Positions 45,368 to 56,975 of a DNA stretch of 64,000 bases are shown here, in pieces. Each line of letters opens with the position of its first letter. The stretch's first letter is position 1. A program made the position numbers and the translations under genes. The DNA is taken from the NCBI GenBank assembly GCA_001931875.2, contig MSJH02000840.1, forward strand, positions 186,001 to 250,000, given 5' to 3'. The notes below the pieces were generated by a model. It did no database searches. It was not told the origin of the DNA and was given only the letters and a program-made list of their open reading frames with translations. This DNA is from Byssochlamys sp. IMV 00236. Its lineage: Eukaryota > Ascomycota > Eurotiomycetes > Eurotiales > Thermoascaceae.

Positions 45368-47230
45368 ATGACGATCGCAAAGCTAATCGATAAACGCTTC
45401 CATAATATTCCCGGTGAGATTTATTTCCCTCCCTGATCTCAATGGATATCTTTGGGATGAAATCAATGTCTAGTAATTGATAGCACCGTTGCTGATATCA
45501 TAACAGGCAAGCTTCGGGTCGCTGAGATGTTCTTTGACGTCCCAGTGGATTACAGCAAGCCTTCAGAGGGAACCATTCGTCTCTTTGCGCGAAGCGTCAA
45601 GCGCCTAACGACGCCTCCAGAACCGGAGAAAGATGAAAAGCAGCTCCCATGGTTCGTCTATCTACAGGGTGGCCCCGGTTTTGGATGTCGTCCACCGCAG
45701 GAATACGGCTGGATTGGAACTGTGCTTGATAAGGGCTATCAGGTAAGTCTATCCTTATATAGAGCCTACGAAACCGGAATGCGTGTTTGTTGGAAAAGAC
45801 GGTATCTAAGAGTAATTATAGCTACTGTTTCTGGACCAGCGCGGAACTGGCCTCAGTTCAACTATTACCGCAAAGACCCTCGCTCTTCAGGGCAACGCGG
45901 TGAAGCAAGCTGAGTATCTTAGACATTTCCGCGCGGATAACATTGTTCGCGACTGCGAGGCCCTTCGCAAGTTCCTGACGGCAGACTACCCGGATGAGCA
46001 GAAGAAATGGAGCGTTATTGGACAGAGCTTTGGTGGCTTCTGTGCCGTGACTTACCTCTCGAAGCAGTGAGTATCCGGCCCAGAGATAATTCTGCGATGA
46101 CATCTGACAGGATCGCTTATTCGGATCATAGCCCAGAAGGATTGAGGGAAGTCTTCACGACCGGTGGGCTGCCGCCACTAGTCGATGAGCCAGATCCTGT
46201 TTACAAATTGACCTACGGTAAGGAGGAAAAAAGCAATAGGTAATCGTGCTCGAGGGTGCGAACTGACGACGCACAGAGAAGGTCCAGCAGAGGAACAAAG
46301 CGTATTATGCCAAGTATCCTGAGGATGCTGAAAGGGTGAAGGAGATTCTTAAGTACCTGGAGGTGAATGATGTGCCTTTACCTTCTGGGCGTCTCACGGC
46401 TCGACGATTTCAACAGCTGGGCATTATGTTTGGCATGCACGGTAAGGCGCTGTCCCTCCAGCAAGGGATGATTATTCGCTGACAATAGAAACCATACAGG
46501 TGGGCTTGATAGCATTCACGGTATGTATAGCCTGCACAGGAAAATGAACTGCAGACTAAACAGGAGTAGATATTGTGCTGCGAGCCCATAGTGATCTGAC
46601 GTTCTTCGGCTTCTTAACGCGCCCGACACTTTCCGTCATCGACAGTTATGGCTCTTTCGATTCTAGCGTTCTATATGCCATACTCCATGAGGCTATTTAT
46701 TGCCAAGGGTGATGCTACCTTTGAACAACTTCCTTAAACTCTCATTAACCTTATAGCAGACGAGCATCGAATTGGTCTGCCGACAGACTCATATCAGACT
46801 TTCCCCCCTTCCGCATTGACGATGAGGCGCCGCAAGTCTTCTTCACCGGAGAGATGGTGAGTTAAGGCAGCTCAATTCCCCGTGGACATGGGGCTAAAGT
46901 GCTGACTTCAACACCAAGATATACAAGGACATGTTCGAATCATACGATGAGTTGAAAAAGATGAAGGACGTAGCAGATATCCTCGCAACATACGATGACT
47001 GGCCAGCTCTGTATGATGAGGAACAGCTGGCGAAGAACGAAGTCCCCGTGTATTCAGCCACCTACGTGGACGACATGTATGTCCACTTTGACCTTGCAAG
47101 ATCCACTGCGTCGAGAATCAAGGGGACAAAGCAGTTCATCACAAATACGATGTATCACGACGGACTGCGTAGCAAGTCTGATGAACTTATGCGAGAGCTT
47201 TTCTCCCTTAAGGAAGATAGCATCGACTAG
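45368..47230 (+). CDS. Prolyl aminopeptidase (S33 alpha/beta hydrolase), nine exons
   Basis: Exons 45368-45413, 45507-45742, 45822-46066, 46132-46217, 46277-46441, 46500-46520 (21 nt), 46564-46708, 46760-46856 and 46919-47230, for 450 aa. The enzyme removes N-terminal proline from peptides. It has the oxyanion GGPG (YLQGGPGFGC) near residue 85, LLFLDQRGTGLS just after exon 3 begins, and the nucleophile elbow GQSFGG near residue 163. RLISDFPPFRIDDEAPQVFFTGEM contains the later acidic region, and YVDDMYVHFDLA near the end supplies the likely catalytic His. No signal peptide is seen, so cytosolic. For exon 4, acceptor 46131 gives YLSKHPEGLREVF and is preferred; an earlier AG at 46110 also keeps frame. 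All introns are short with GTRAGT-like donors. Confidence 0.9.
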
Positions 47231-47336
47231 GGGGAAGACAAGTCTGTGCACCTTCTTAAGGATTGACCTCGCTTGAAGATAATCTTCCGACTAGATTCCG
47301 CTTCTGGGAATGGATATGTATCTTCGAAAGAATAAC

Positions 47337-48765
47337 TCAATCATCTATTGACCGTCCGAAATCAATCAACCTTAGTCGCCTTGCATCTCGAGGATGGAAC
47401 TGAGCGATCTTGGCTTTGACCAGGAATCGAGAAGCAGCTGAGTCTCTAGGAAGGTCAATGTAAGAGGATCCAGCTTCCAGGAGGGAGTCAAGAAGACGAT
47501 GCATTTCCAATGCAGCGGCTTCCCTCTTATTTGTCGGGCCTTCATCTTGCGCCCCTTCTCGACCACGCTGACGGCGCACCAGTGTATCAATGCGCTGTTG
47601 TCTGGGATCTTCATCCTCTGTAGTCGTAGTCTTCGGTTTCTTGGGTTTTCCATGATGAGTATATCCTGCTTCGAGTATAGCATCAGGGACATCTACAGCG
47701 TCGCCTACAACCGGACCACCGATATCCTCAGCAGCAAGCATTGAGGCAAGATGCTCGTCGATGAATTCGTAGATTGAAGCTTTTAACTTTTCGGCCTCCT
47801 GATCAAGTTTCTCATTTTCCCGGCGCTGCGTCCTGATCAGCTCACGCGCCAGTTGCGCAGGCGTCTTCTCCTCTTTCTGCGAACGCTCATTCTGCAGCTT
47901 CTCAATGCGCGCTTCCAGTCCGCTTGCGATCAACTGGTTGTCCCGCAAATTTACCTCTTCGGCCTTCAGCCGGTGACGATCAATGGCAACAGCCTCAGCT
48001 ATAGCCGAAATAGACGCCTTAGTCTCTTGGAGATGCTTCACAGTCTCTCGAAGAGCAATCAAGGCAGGTAGCGGTGACTCTGGAGCTGGAAGCTCGGGCT
48101 CTGTCTGCAGAAGCGAGTCATACGCCTTCTTTGCTCTCCGGATCTGCGCAAGTCTGGCGCGAGGTTCTGTGTCCGAACTCTGGAGATCAATTGACCTTTT
48201 CGTACGAAGCTGATTATTGTCAGTGCGATCAAGGTAAGACTGGGCTTATTGGTTGATTACCTCCTGCAAAGCCTCCTCTTGGCGCTTTACATGTTCCTTC
48301 AGGTCCTCTAAGGTATTATCCAGCCTCCGGTTATAGGCAAGTATCACAGCGGCATTGAGAGGTTCTCTAACGTATTCTTCCTCGAGCTTATCTGCTCTTT
48401 TGGAGAAATGTCGTATTTTCTCCACTTTGTCTTGTGTTATGCCCATAGCTGAAACGCGAAATCGTACGCGTCACTAAAGAGCTTGCGGGGGTGGTAGTAC
48501 ACAATAACCCTCTCTTGTTATTGTGATAAAATAGAGATAAAATAGACACTGTCACTCTTTGAATAATAAACGGAGTAATACATAAATAGGAAAAGGGGAA
48601 CTCTTTTTCTAAAGAAAGTTCAATAGAGTAGAATCGCATCCTTTGATATGGATATCCACGTGATAACAGACTCTTACCGTATATGGCTAGTCCAGGCAGT
48701 GCTTGGCTCACCTCCTCATATCTCTCCGTTTCGCCATCATCGTCGCTCCCATCGCCATCTACCAT
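47337..48765 (-). CDS. Coiled-coil protein, possible CENP-K/Sim4 kinetochore subunit
   Basis: Core exons are 48261-48446 and 47337-48209 (352 aa from ATG 48446). A further 5' exon at 48678-48765, starting MVDGDGSDDDGETERYEEV, joins through a GTAAGA donor and a TTTCAG acceptor in the right phase and would add 30 residues (382 aa); I judge it slightly more likely than not. Long coiled coils fill residues ~40-250 of the core, followed by a linker rich in charged residues. The C-terminal block (LLDSLLEAGSSYIDLP, then ASRFLVKAKIAQFHPRDARR) resembles the conserved end of CENP-K, the Sim4 component of the inner kinetochore, but this is a resemblance from memory. It converges with the peptidase gene with 106 bp between stops. 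Confidence 0.6.
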
Positions 48766-49448
48766 CTTCTTCCTCGCACCTCTTATTATATCTCCCTGTT
48801 TCTCATCTCGCCCTTTGAGTTTCAAGTTGCAGGATCCGTCCTCACTTGGTGGCCTTCTCCCTCCATCTAGCTGTCGCCACGATTAGTCATTGCTTGCCTA
48901 TCTGCACCGACGAGCGCCGCGTCGACACGAGCTCAATATCCATCGAGAGGATAACGCGGGTTGTGGAAAGTGGTCAATGAATCATTCTGTTGTCCTATTT
49001 TAAAAAAAATTTCTCTGCCACGCTCAAGCTTTCCGCGCATCCCAAAGATTCAGTTTCCCTGAGGCGCTCTCATCCAGCACCAAGCATCTCTCTTCCGCTC
49101 CTGACTACCCAAGTCAAACAACCTCTTTCTATTCACAAATTCCCACTGGCAGAGCGTTTTGCTCAGACCCTCAAGGCCTGCTATCACACAGCATCTTACA
49201 TCTCCGCCGACTCTACCTAGCCTCCAACACCATCCTCCTTTGCTCTCCAGATCAGCACTTCAAGCCTTGCAAGCACCAGTTTCCCTCTCCAGTCGACCGC
49301 CAGCACCAGCAAGTTTTCCTTGGGAACTCCTGGTGTATATAATCGATTCAATTTACAAAAGAAGAAACAAAGAAAGAATTGTTCACTGCTACTTCGGCTT
49401 TTCCGTGTAAGTGACGCAATCGATCAGCGCATTTCCGCATACAACACG
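48766..49448. other. Divergent spacer before the KH-domain gene
   Basis: Contains the promoters of the coiled-coil protein and KH-domain genes. From about 49020 to 49330 the plus strand is rich in CT and CTC, which looks like the long pyrimidine-rich 5' leader of the KH gene. The frames here are short and featureless. Confidence 0.5.
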
Positions 49449-51014
49449 ATGTCTGCCTCTCCATCCACGCTCCCGTCGACCAAGCGTCCCTTGGAGGACC
49501 CTTCCTCTCCCTCTGGCCCAAATGATCAGCCCGAGGCCAAGCGTCCTGCGCTGGACAAAGTAGTCAAGAGTGATGAGGAGAGTAAGAAGCTCGACGCCGA
49601 TGCTTCTGCCACTGCGAAGACTGAAGCTCCCGCCACGGCAACCAACAATGATGCCCAGGATACCCAGGGCGATACCGTGGTACCTGATGCTCCTAACGGA
49701 AAAGCATCTGCGACTGCTCCTGAGACCCAGCCCATCCAGTCCACTGCTTCTCATGCCGAAAGATCTGGCTCCCAGCCCCCTCAGCATCACACCCCCCAGG
49801 ACGAGACTGGATGGATCCATATCCGTGCTGTTATCTCTAGCCAGGAGGCAGCTACTTGCATTGGCAAGGGTGGTGAGAATGTGTCCCAGATCCGCCGTCT
49901 GTCTGGTGCCAAGTGCACTGTCAGCGACTACTCTCGTGGTGCAGTTGAACGTATCTTGACCGTAAGTGGAGCTCAGGATGCCGTAGCTAAGGTAAGCCCT
50001 TTAAACCCCATTCTCTGCGTCACTTGATGTCTTGCTAATCTCCCTAAAAAGGCCTTTGGTCTTATCATCCGTACCCTTAACAATGAGCCTCTTGAAGCCC
50101 CCTCTACTGCACAGTCCAAGACCTACCCTCTTCGCCTCCTTATCCCTCACATTCTGATCGGTTCCATTATCGGAAAGGGTGGTGTCCGCATTCGCGAGAT
50201 CCAGGAAGCCTCTGGCGCACGTCTGAATGCCTCTGACGCTTGCCTTCCCTTGTCTACCGAACGTTCCCTCGTTATCCTCGGTGTTGCTGATGCTGTGCAC
50301 ATTGCAACTTACTATGTTGCTGTTACCCTGGTTGAGCAGCTCACTGAGCGGTTCGGAGGTCCCGCTGCATCTGCGTATGCTACACGGAGCGGTGGTCCAG
50401 CTGGTGTGGTCCCTGGTGGCATGCAAGTCGTGCCCTACGTTCCTCAGCCGGCTGGCGGTCAGTATGGCCATCCTGACACCTTCAAGAGACACCACGCTCA
50501 ACCCCATCGGGCTGCCGCCGGTGCGTATGGTGTCCCCTACCTTCACGGACAGCCTGTTCCTACTCCAGTTGCTCAGCCAGCTCTTCACTACGGAGCTTCA
50601 CCTCGTACTCCTTATGCCGGCGCTGGTCCCCATCAACCCACTCCTTATGGCGCACCTACACCTGTTCAACCCCACGCCCCTACTGCTGCTGTTCCTGCGG
50701 CTGGCGTCGTCCCTGGACAGCCAATGACCCAGCAGATCTACATCCCTAACGACATGGTCGGTGCTATCATCGGTAAGGGTGGTGCTAAGATCAACGAGAT
50801 CCGGCACTTGAGTGGCAGTGTGATCAAGATCAACGAGCCGCAAGATAACAGCAACGAGCGTCTGGTGACCATCACTGGTACCCAGGAGTGCAACCAGATG
50901 GCTCTTTACATGCTGTATTCCAGACTTGGTACGTAGCCAATTTTCCCCTTGCTTGCTTTTTCTTGAGTGCAGAGCGCTAACAATTTCATAGAAAGTGAAA
51001 AGCACCGTATCTAG
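49449..51014 (+). CDS. Triple KH-domain RNA-binding protein
   Basis: Exons 49449-49991, 50052-50928 and 50992-51014 give 480 aa. Three KH domains each keep the GxxG loop as GKGG: KH1 about 122-181 (IGKGGENVSQIRRLSGAKC), KH2 about 206-275 (IGKGGVRIREIQEASGARL), KH3 about 407-472 (IGKGGAKINEIRHLSGSVI). This three-KH plan matches PCBP-type proteins such as yeast Pbp2 and Hek2 and fission yeast Rnc1, which bind C-rich or U-rich mRNA and control stability or translation. The first ~115 residues are disordered (Ser, Ala, Pro, Lys), with a possible nuclear-localisation stretch KRPLED...AKRPALDK. Between KH2 and KH3 lies a Pro/Gly/Ala/His/Tyr-rich linker of over 100 residues. The last exon codes only ESEKHRI after the split Glu. 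Confidence 0.94.
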
Positions 51015-51335
51015 AAGTTTCAGTTGGCTTACTCTTTATTGGGTCGGTATCTGCAAAAGTCTTATACGGTTTTGCACGCTTCTATGGTCTCTTTCCTCTT
51101 CCCTTTTTTTGATGGCTGCGTTTCGGCGTATTCTTGCTTTTTGCCTTTGTATTCTACTGGAGAGACGTTTATCGAGCTCTGATGACCGCGATTCTATTAC
51201 CTCATTTAATCCGGACTTATAACATTATTTTCTGAGAAAGTAGACCTTGCAGTATCCTTGACACTATATTATACTCGATTAGTTATCACCACCCCTAGAC
51301 AACGCATCATTTTCAATCTCGTTTTAGCTAACGCT
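51015..51335. other. Convergent 3' spacer
   Basis: Shared by the KH-domain gene and the ABM-like gene; T-rich after the KH stop. No gene seen. Confidence 0.5.
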
Positions 51336-52181
51336 CTAGATCTTGGTCAACTTAGCATGTCGCATCTCCAACCCTTTCGGCGGCGGCAGCATCTTCTCCC
51401 TTAGCGGCTTTATCACTTCCCAATACACCTGCGTCTCCTTCGCGTTCTTATGAGCATCGACACTCTCCCACCCAACGGCCAGCATATGCAGCAACGCCTT
51501 GCCTGACGGGCTATTAGCATGATCCACCGTCCCAGGCCGAGAAACATGACCCATAGACCAAGACACTGGCCTGAGGTGCTCATCCATCTTCTCAAGCAAC
51601 GCAGTCCGGAACGCGATCAGGTCGAAATGCACTTTCTTCTGCTCGTCGGGAGTCATGTCGCTTGGGAAAGCTAGACCCACGAGCTCCGTCACGGGGTTCT
51701 TGGTTAAGAGATCTGTCTCCGCGAGACTAGGGCTCAGAGACACATAGAAGGTGATCATTTCCGTAGACGTATCTTGAAATTTGTGGATTTCATTCGTGCG
51801 AGCGGCGCCGCGGGCATCGGCCCAATCTATAAGTAAGTAAGTCATGGTCAGTAATTAACATTCTACATGATACATTTTTATAATCAACCCTCCCAGAAAC
51901 CAAATACCCCACCCCCAAGTTGAATAAACCCAGTATTCATAGCATTGGGGAATGAAAAGAAAGAAAGAAAGAAAGGAGTAATAACACTAACCAACAACCC
52001 AAACGATATTATCCGGATCCTCAACGGTCCTTCCCCATGAAGAACTCTGATATCCACTCTGCAGCTTCGCGGTTCGTAGCACCTGTAGGAACTGCTGGCC
52101 TGCTTCGTTGTTCGGGTCTTCGGGCTTGACGTCCGGTTTCAGTCGAAGGTAGGTGAATTGCGTCACGGTTTGAGAGCCCAT
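51336..52181 (-). CDS. ABM-like dimeric alpha-beta barrel protein
   Basis: Two exons on the minus strand, 51992-52181 and 51336-51826, for 226 aa. The N-terminal half starts MGSQTVTQFTYLRLKPDV, and the segment ending SSSWGRTVEDPDNIVWVV then DWADARG fits a ferredoxin-like ABM fold (antibiotic biosynthesis monooxygenase superfamily), where a Trp-rich ligand pocket faces a beta sheet. A second copy of the fold is plausible from about residue 85 (TFYVSLSP, then FRTALLEKMDEHL, ALLHMLAVGWESVDAHKNA). Such fungal proteins are mostly uncharacterised. The 165-nt intron contains a (GAAA)n tract on the plus strand. No signal peptide or membrane segment. No neighbour suggests a biosynthetic cluster. Confidence 0.75.
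51955..51977. repeat. (GAAA)n tract inside the ABM-gene intron
   Basis: Five GAAA units in the only intron of the ABM-like gene. On the coding strand it is a TTTC tract near the branch region. Confidence 0.7.
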
Positions 52182-52964
52182 TATTGTTTTGGTTTACTCG
52201 TTGGATGAGTAGTAGATTTTTTTTCTCCTGGAAGTAAGTAGATCTGATGATGAGATGGGAGTCGTATTCGTCTAAGCTTGATGTGGAAGGTATAACTTTG
52301 TTCTGTCTGGAGGAGATTAGATTTGGCAGGGTATGGAATATTAAAAAGAAATATAAGAAGGAAAGTCAAATAGAAAAGATGATAACTGGAGAAAGAAAAG
52401 AGAAAGATAATATTGCGCGTCCTCTCTCTCTCTCTCTTTCTTTCTCTCTGATCAATCAATCAATAAATTTGTCCCGATGGCTCTGGTTCTGTCTCCGATA
52501 ATATAGTGTATTTAATATTGTAGAGATTTAATAGACTTGCTGCGGACCATGAAAGATTCTGCTTTCTTGTTCCTGGAGCTGGAGCTGGAGAGCAAACGGT
52601 CTGTATAGGGAATTGTTGTTGGAGGGAATACATCACATCACATCACGTTACTGGCTTTGGGGGGCGGGGGGTGATGGAAATGATGTCAATTGAAAGTTTC
52701 CAATCAGACCCCCCTCCGATGGATGACTTTACGATTCTTTCGGGCGTATCTCTATAAGATTTAAACGCCATATTCTTCCAATGATGATCTCAAAAAAAAA
52801 GCCCTATTTCCCATATATAACACGCAAATGTTGTTTCTACTGGGATATGAACGTTCCAAAGGATGTGATGAAGTATATACCAATCCAGGATATTTACAGT
52901 GGAGGAAACATCTACTGCTTTATCGAATGTATCATGCCCCCCCATGGAAGTCGCTACAGTGCGG
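52182..52964. other. Spacer between the ABM-like gene and the Zn2Cys6 gene
   Basis: Contains a (CT)n tract at 52421-52450 and the 3' region of the regulator gene. The ABM-gene promoter lies at its left end. No gene supported. Confidence 0.5.
52421..52450. repeat. (CT)n microsatellite
   Basis: About thirty bases of CT and CTTT units ~240 bp upstream of the ABM-like gene start. Confidence 0.7.
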
Positions 52965-55900
52965 TCATCGCGAAAAGGGAAAGTTCGAACCCTGATGGTA
53001 GATACCATGATAGAACATCGAGCTTGGGTCGTTTGATGGGATCTCGAGGACTTGAGGCGGAAAGTTGAGGTCGCCGGTGTTGATATCCGGAGGGAATAGT
53101 TTATCCCATTCAGTCTAGTGTTGGATTGTCAACAAGGTGCTGCTGGTACTTACGATTTAAAAGTTGGGTGGTGGCATAGGCAGGAAGAGCTTGGTGAATG
53201 GAGAGAATGCAATGAAGATTGCACAAACATACCCAATCGATATCCGGCATCGGCATATCCTCCTGTCTTGTAAGTCCCACGGGACCTGGCGTAGGTGCCG
53301 TCCCTCCAGATGTGTCAGTGCCACCGGGCACAAACCACAACCCTGGTCCACCTGAATCGGAGCTTCTGCTGCCATCTGACTCTAAGCTCTCCCCACGGAC
53401 CGCTCTGTTCGAGCCTCCCGGAGTAGATATAGGTGGCTGTACAGCAGGGGCAGCACCGGAGGCAGGGTAGTAAAGCGCATCATGGTAGGGTCCATGAAGA
53501 GACGGTAATCCTTGCTGTGGCGGCGTACTGATTCCCTTCTGGGAATGGGCTGCAGCCATGTTCTGCCGTGCCTTCTCGACGTTCTCGTGAGCAGGAAGCA
53601 TGATAGAAAAAGCGAATGATTCTGTCGACTGCGGAGGAGAGTTTGAAGGCCGCTGTTGTTGTTCATTACCACGGCGTGGTTGAACTGGATTAGGGATGTC
53701 TGGAGGTGATTGGACTCTGCTCATCTTCGCATCCGTCATAGGACTTTTACCCTTCTGGGACTTCGACTGGAGAGGGGGCGGTGTTTGTTTCGCCTGACAA
53801 GTCTCAAGCCAGTTCTGTTGCGCCATCGTCTTTGGGAATCTCAGCTTCCTCATCTCACTATAGATCTCCAGCCTATCCTTAACCTGTGTTATGATCCTCA
53901 GAGCCTTTTGATTCCGACGAGCAATGAGCTCCTGGCGACTGACTTTGCCCAGAGAATTGGCTTCAGATAGAGGATCTTCTGCCCCAATTTCATAGACGTA
54001 GTCCAGACAGCGCCAGATACGATCTGCATCGCGCCGCATTGGAACCATGAAGACGTCAAATAAAAGAAGGAAAGCGATATGATACTGATCATAAGCCCTG
54101 CTATACCAAACCCACGGCTGCAATTCTGGTGCCGTATCCAACTGTACGGCGTGATCTAGATGTTGGGCGGCAGCCGTGAGCATAACTTGGCGCAGTCTAT
54201 CCGGGATTGGGGCAGCTGGATTCGAATGATAGCGCTGTAGGACGGCGATGTACAGTCGACAGATCCATAGACCCAACATATGCTCAGCCGCGCGCTGGAT
54301 GGGTGTGGCATTGGGAACGTTGTAAAGGGGTTCGTACTTGGCATACATTGCTTTTCGGAAGCTTTCAATCTTTCCCATGAGGTGAGTCAGGGAGATTAAC
54401 CTCTTCTCAAGACGGAGCCTGTCGGCAAGACAGACTCGGGTGATCTCCTGGCATTCGAACCGAATTCGGGAAAAGGTCATGTCGGTCCACCTGTTTACAT
54501 CGTCCAATCTCCCTGAAGTGAAATCTTCGTCGTTTAGATTAAGTGGGAATAGCGTGGAATAGTCCTCACGTCGGATACAGGCACGGGGCCCTTGCACCTC
54601 GCTTGTACGAAGATCCATGAAGCAGAGCTGATACCAGATCAGTCGGCGTACGTGTGTCTCAACTGGACCATGGCCGTATTCGGAGGCATCTCGATGGAAG
54701 CCCATGCACTCGGCCAGCCGAATGCCCAAGCCAACAAGAGCGGAATGGGAGCGGGAGATCTCTCCGCGACACATGGGGAGCTACAGATTGCGCAGTCAGC
54801 AACAAATAATCACGGACTAAGTTTCTGAGACTCAGGGACTATACCAGATACATCACGAAAGCTTGCATAGTTTCTGTCTTTGTCGTACGCAGTATATGTG
54901 CTTTCCTCAAGCCTGCCTCTGTCGCTAACTGGAAGTCGTCTCTCAGTTCCTTTTGCGTCACTCCAAACAGGCGAAACACTTCAGGCTCTGGCATACTGGC
55001 GACCGCCGTGAATAATGCCGCAAGCACCAAAGCTTGAAGGGAAGGGGTAGGCTCAAAGCCTTTATTGATATCATCCCAGAAAACCTGATATCTCTTCTCC
55101 AAGCTGGGACGATGGACAACGCGAGCGACTGGGTGGACTGCCAGCCAATATTGCTCCATTAATCGATCCGTGACAGTCTTACTGGGGAGGTGTTCCGCAA
55201 ACACATAGTCACGGTTCATCGGCCCAAACATGATCTCCGAACTGGGCGCTATATAAGACGGGCCAGGGCTGAAATAAGCGTCTCTTTCTTCAGCAGATAA
55301 GCGTTCCAATCGCTCCTTCGGAGTCGGTTCCGATGACTCTGGCTCCGCACTTATGTGCAGTTTGCGGAGGCCTGCAGACAGCTGTAATGGGGAAAAGAAA
55401 AATCAGACTACAAAATCTCTCTATCAACTTCATGCAAGAATCCTGCAGAAACCTACCTCGTCCGCGAACCTCGGCCGGAAGTACCCCCCAACTCTGTCCG
55501 TCATCCTCATCTTGCCCACTCTAAACCCCAGATCATAGATGTCATCATCCGCCTCATCCTCATAAGCGGCATCCAGCACCGCCAGGGGCGTCGGCTCGAG
55601 ATCCTTCTCGTCGTCCGGGATCGGCAGGTTTGCACTCTCCTCCGCGGCTCCAAACATGGCTTCCGCCGGGTCATCCTTGGCTGCGATATCCGCTCCGCTC
55701 CGCTTCCCAGCCACGTCCTGCTCCAGCGACCGCTCCAGCCGGCCCATCTTCTCTTTGATCTCAGTTAGTTTCAGCCGGGCGTCCGAATCCAGCGCAGGGG
55801 CCAGGAACAGACAGTCCCGTCTAGCTTTGGAGCAGTTCGTGCACGGATGGGCCCGGTCGCACTTGAGCTTCCGCCGGCGGCATTCCAAGCAGGATGTGAT

Positions 55901-56020
55901 CAAGCGGTTGCGACGACGGATCCTATTATGATTATTACTAGCTGGAGCAACATGGTCTGCAGCATCACTGGCAGCGTGGGGAGACGCGCGAGTCGGCCTG
56001 GACCCGGCGGACGGATCCAT
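52965..56020 (-). CDS. Zn2Cys6 transcription factor with fungal-specific regulatory domain
   Basis: Four exons on the minus strand: 55457-56020, 54845-55381, 53233-54780 and 52965-53114, giving 932 aa. The start is the ATG at 56020; two codons upstream belong to a GTG-started frame. The DNA-binding cluster has C44, C47, C54, C60, C63 and C70 in the order CX2CX6CX5CX2CX6C, flanked by basic residues (RIRRRNRLITSC). A short coiled coil near residues 84-103 should help dimerise. The fungal_trans middle-homology region spans about 215-560 (VTDRLMEQYWLAVHPVARVV; LVGLGIRLAECMGFHRDAS; WYQLCFMDLRTSEVQGP). A Pro/Ser/Gln-rich linker follows, then the last exon (DWTEWDKLFPPDINTGDL). The target genes cannot be read from the sequence; its long spacer suggests separate control. 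Confidence 0.93.
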
Positions 56021-56975
56021 CCTCACTTCCTAGCTTGTAAGTATATTAGATAGATCGGTACAACAAGCTTCACAGATGCCGCTATGAACAGCTTAGATAG
56101 ACGAAATCAGCCTATGGCCGGTGTTTACTTGCGCTGTGACCCCCTCTTTTTCTTTGGCGTGGACCCCGAGTAACCGAGTAACCACCCTGATTCCTCCGTA
56201 CTGTACACAAATTCTCCGCGAAATAATTAATCAGTGCGACGCCGTTACGTCCGTAAACCCTCCGCCGGCGCTGTTGGGCGAACTTAAACCCGGAAGCAAA
56301 CCGAGGCGGATCAAGCGGAGTAGAGTCAGAGGGGATCGTCCTTTTTGGAGTTCTTCTTCTATAAATACTATACTGTGTGTCTATGGTCAGCTCGTTGACA
56401 GGATGGGATCGAAATCATTTCTCTTGGATGCTGGAGAGGGGCGGCTGTTTACCTCAGGGGTTTCTGTCTAAAGTAACTAGCCTCAGGACGGACAGAATAC
56501 TCACGGTGACACGCTCTCTTGGAGCGGAAACAAAGACAGCAGCAGCACGATGATTTGAATCTCGATCAGGAAGTAATCGCGATTCTAGACAGCGAAACAG
56601 CGCGAGAGACTCGCTCTGCTCGAGTTTCGCTCCTGAAGATCCATTTCCAGCAAGTCCCCCGCGAGAACCGCCCGATCCGGTTAGCCCGACATGGATGTTT
56701 GAGCCTCAGGGGATGATATGATGATTGATTTATCTATTTATTATTATGATTATGATCATTATTATTATTATTATTATTCTTGTGATTATCCATGGATCCG
56801 TATCTTCATCACTACTACTACATATTCAGTCCATTGGATTAGACCTACAGGCTCACGGTGAGGCAACGATGCAAGTATAAAGATGTGTGTATGTACAGGC
56901 CGTCATGATACGTATAACATGCTTTTCACGCTCAAGCAGCGTCCAAATGACAACAGGAGAACAACTGCGCGACAT
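56021..56975. other. Spacer between the Zn2Cys6 gene and nup159
   Basis: Holds the regulator's promoter and the nup159 3' region. A (TTA)n tract lies at 56738-56778. A 116-codon plus-strand frame at 56121-56471 has no family features. Confidence 0.5.
56738..56778. repeat. (ATT)n microsatellite
   Basis: TTATTATGATTATGATCATT leads into seven consecutive ATT units. Simple repeat. Confidence 0.75.
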
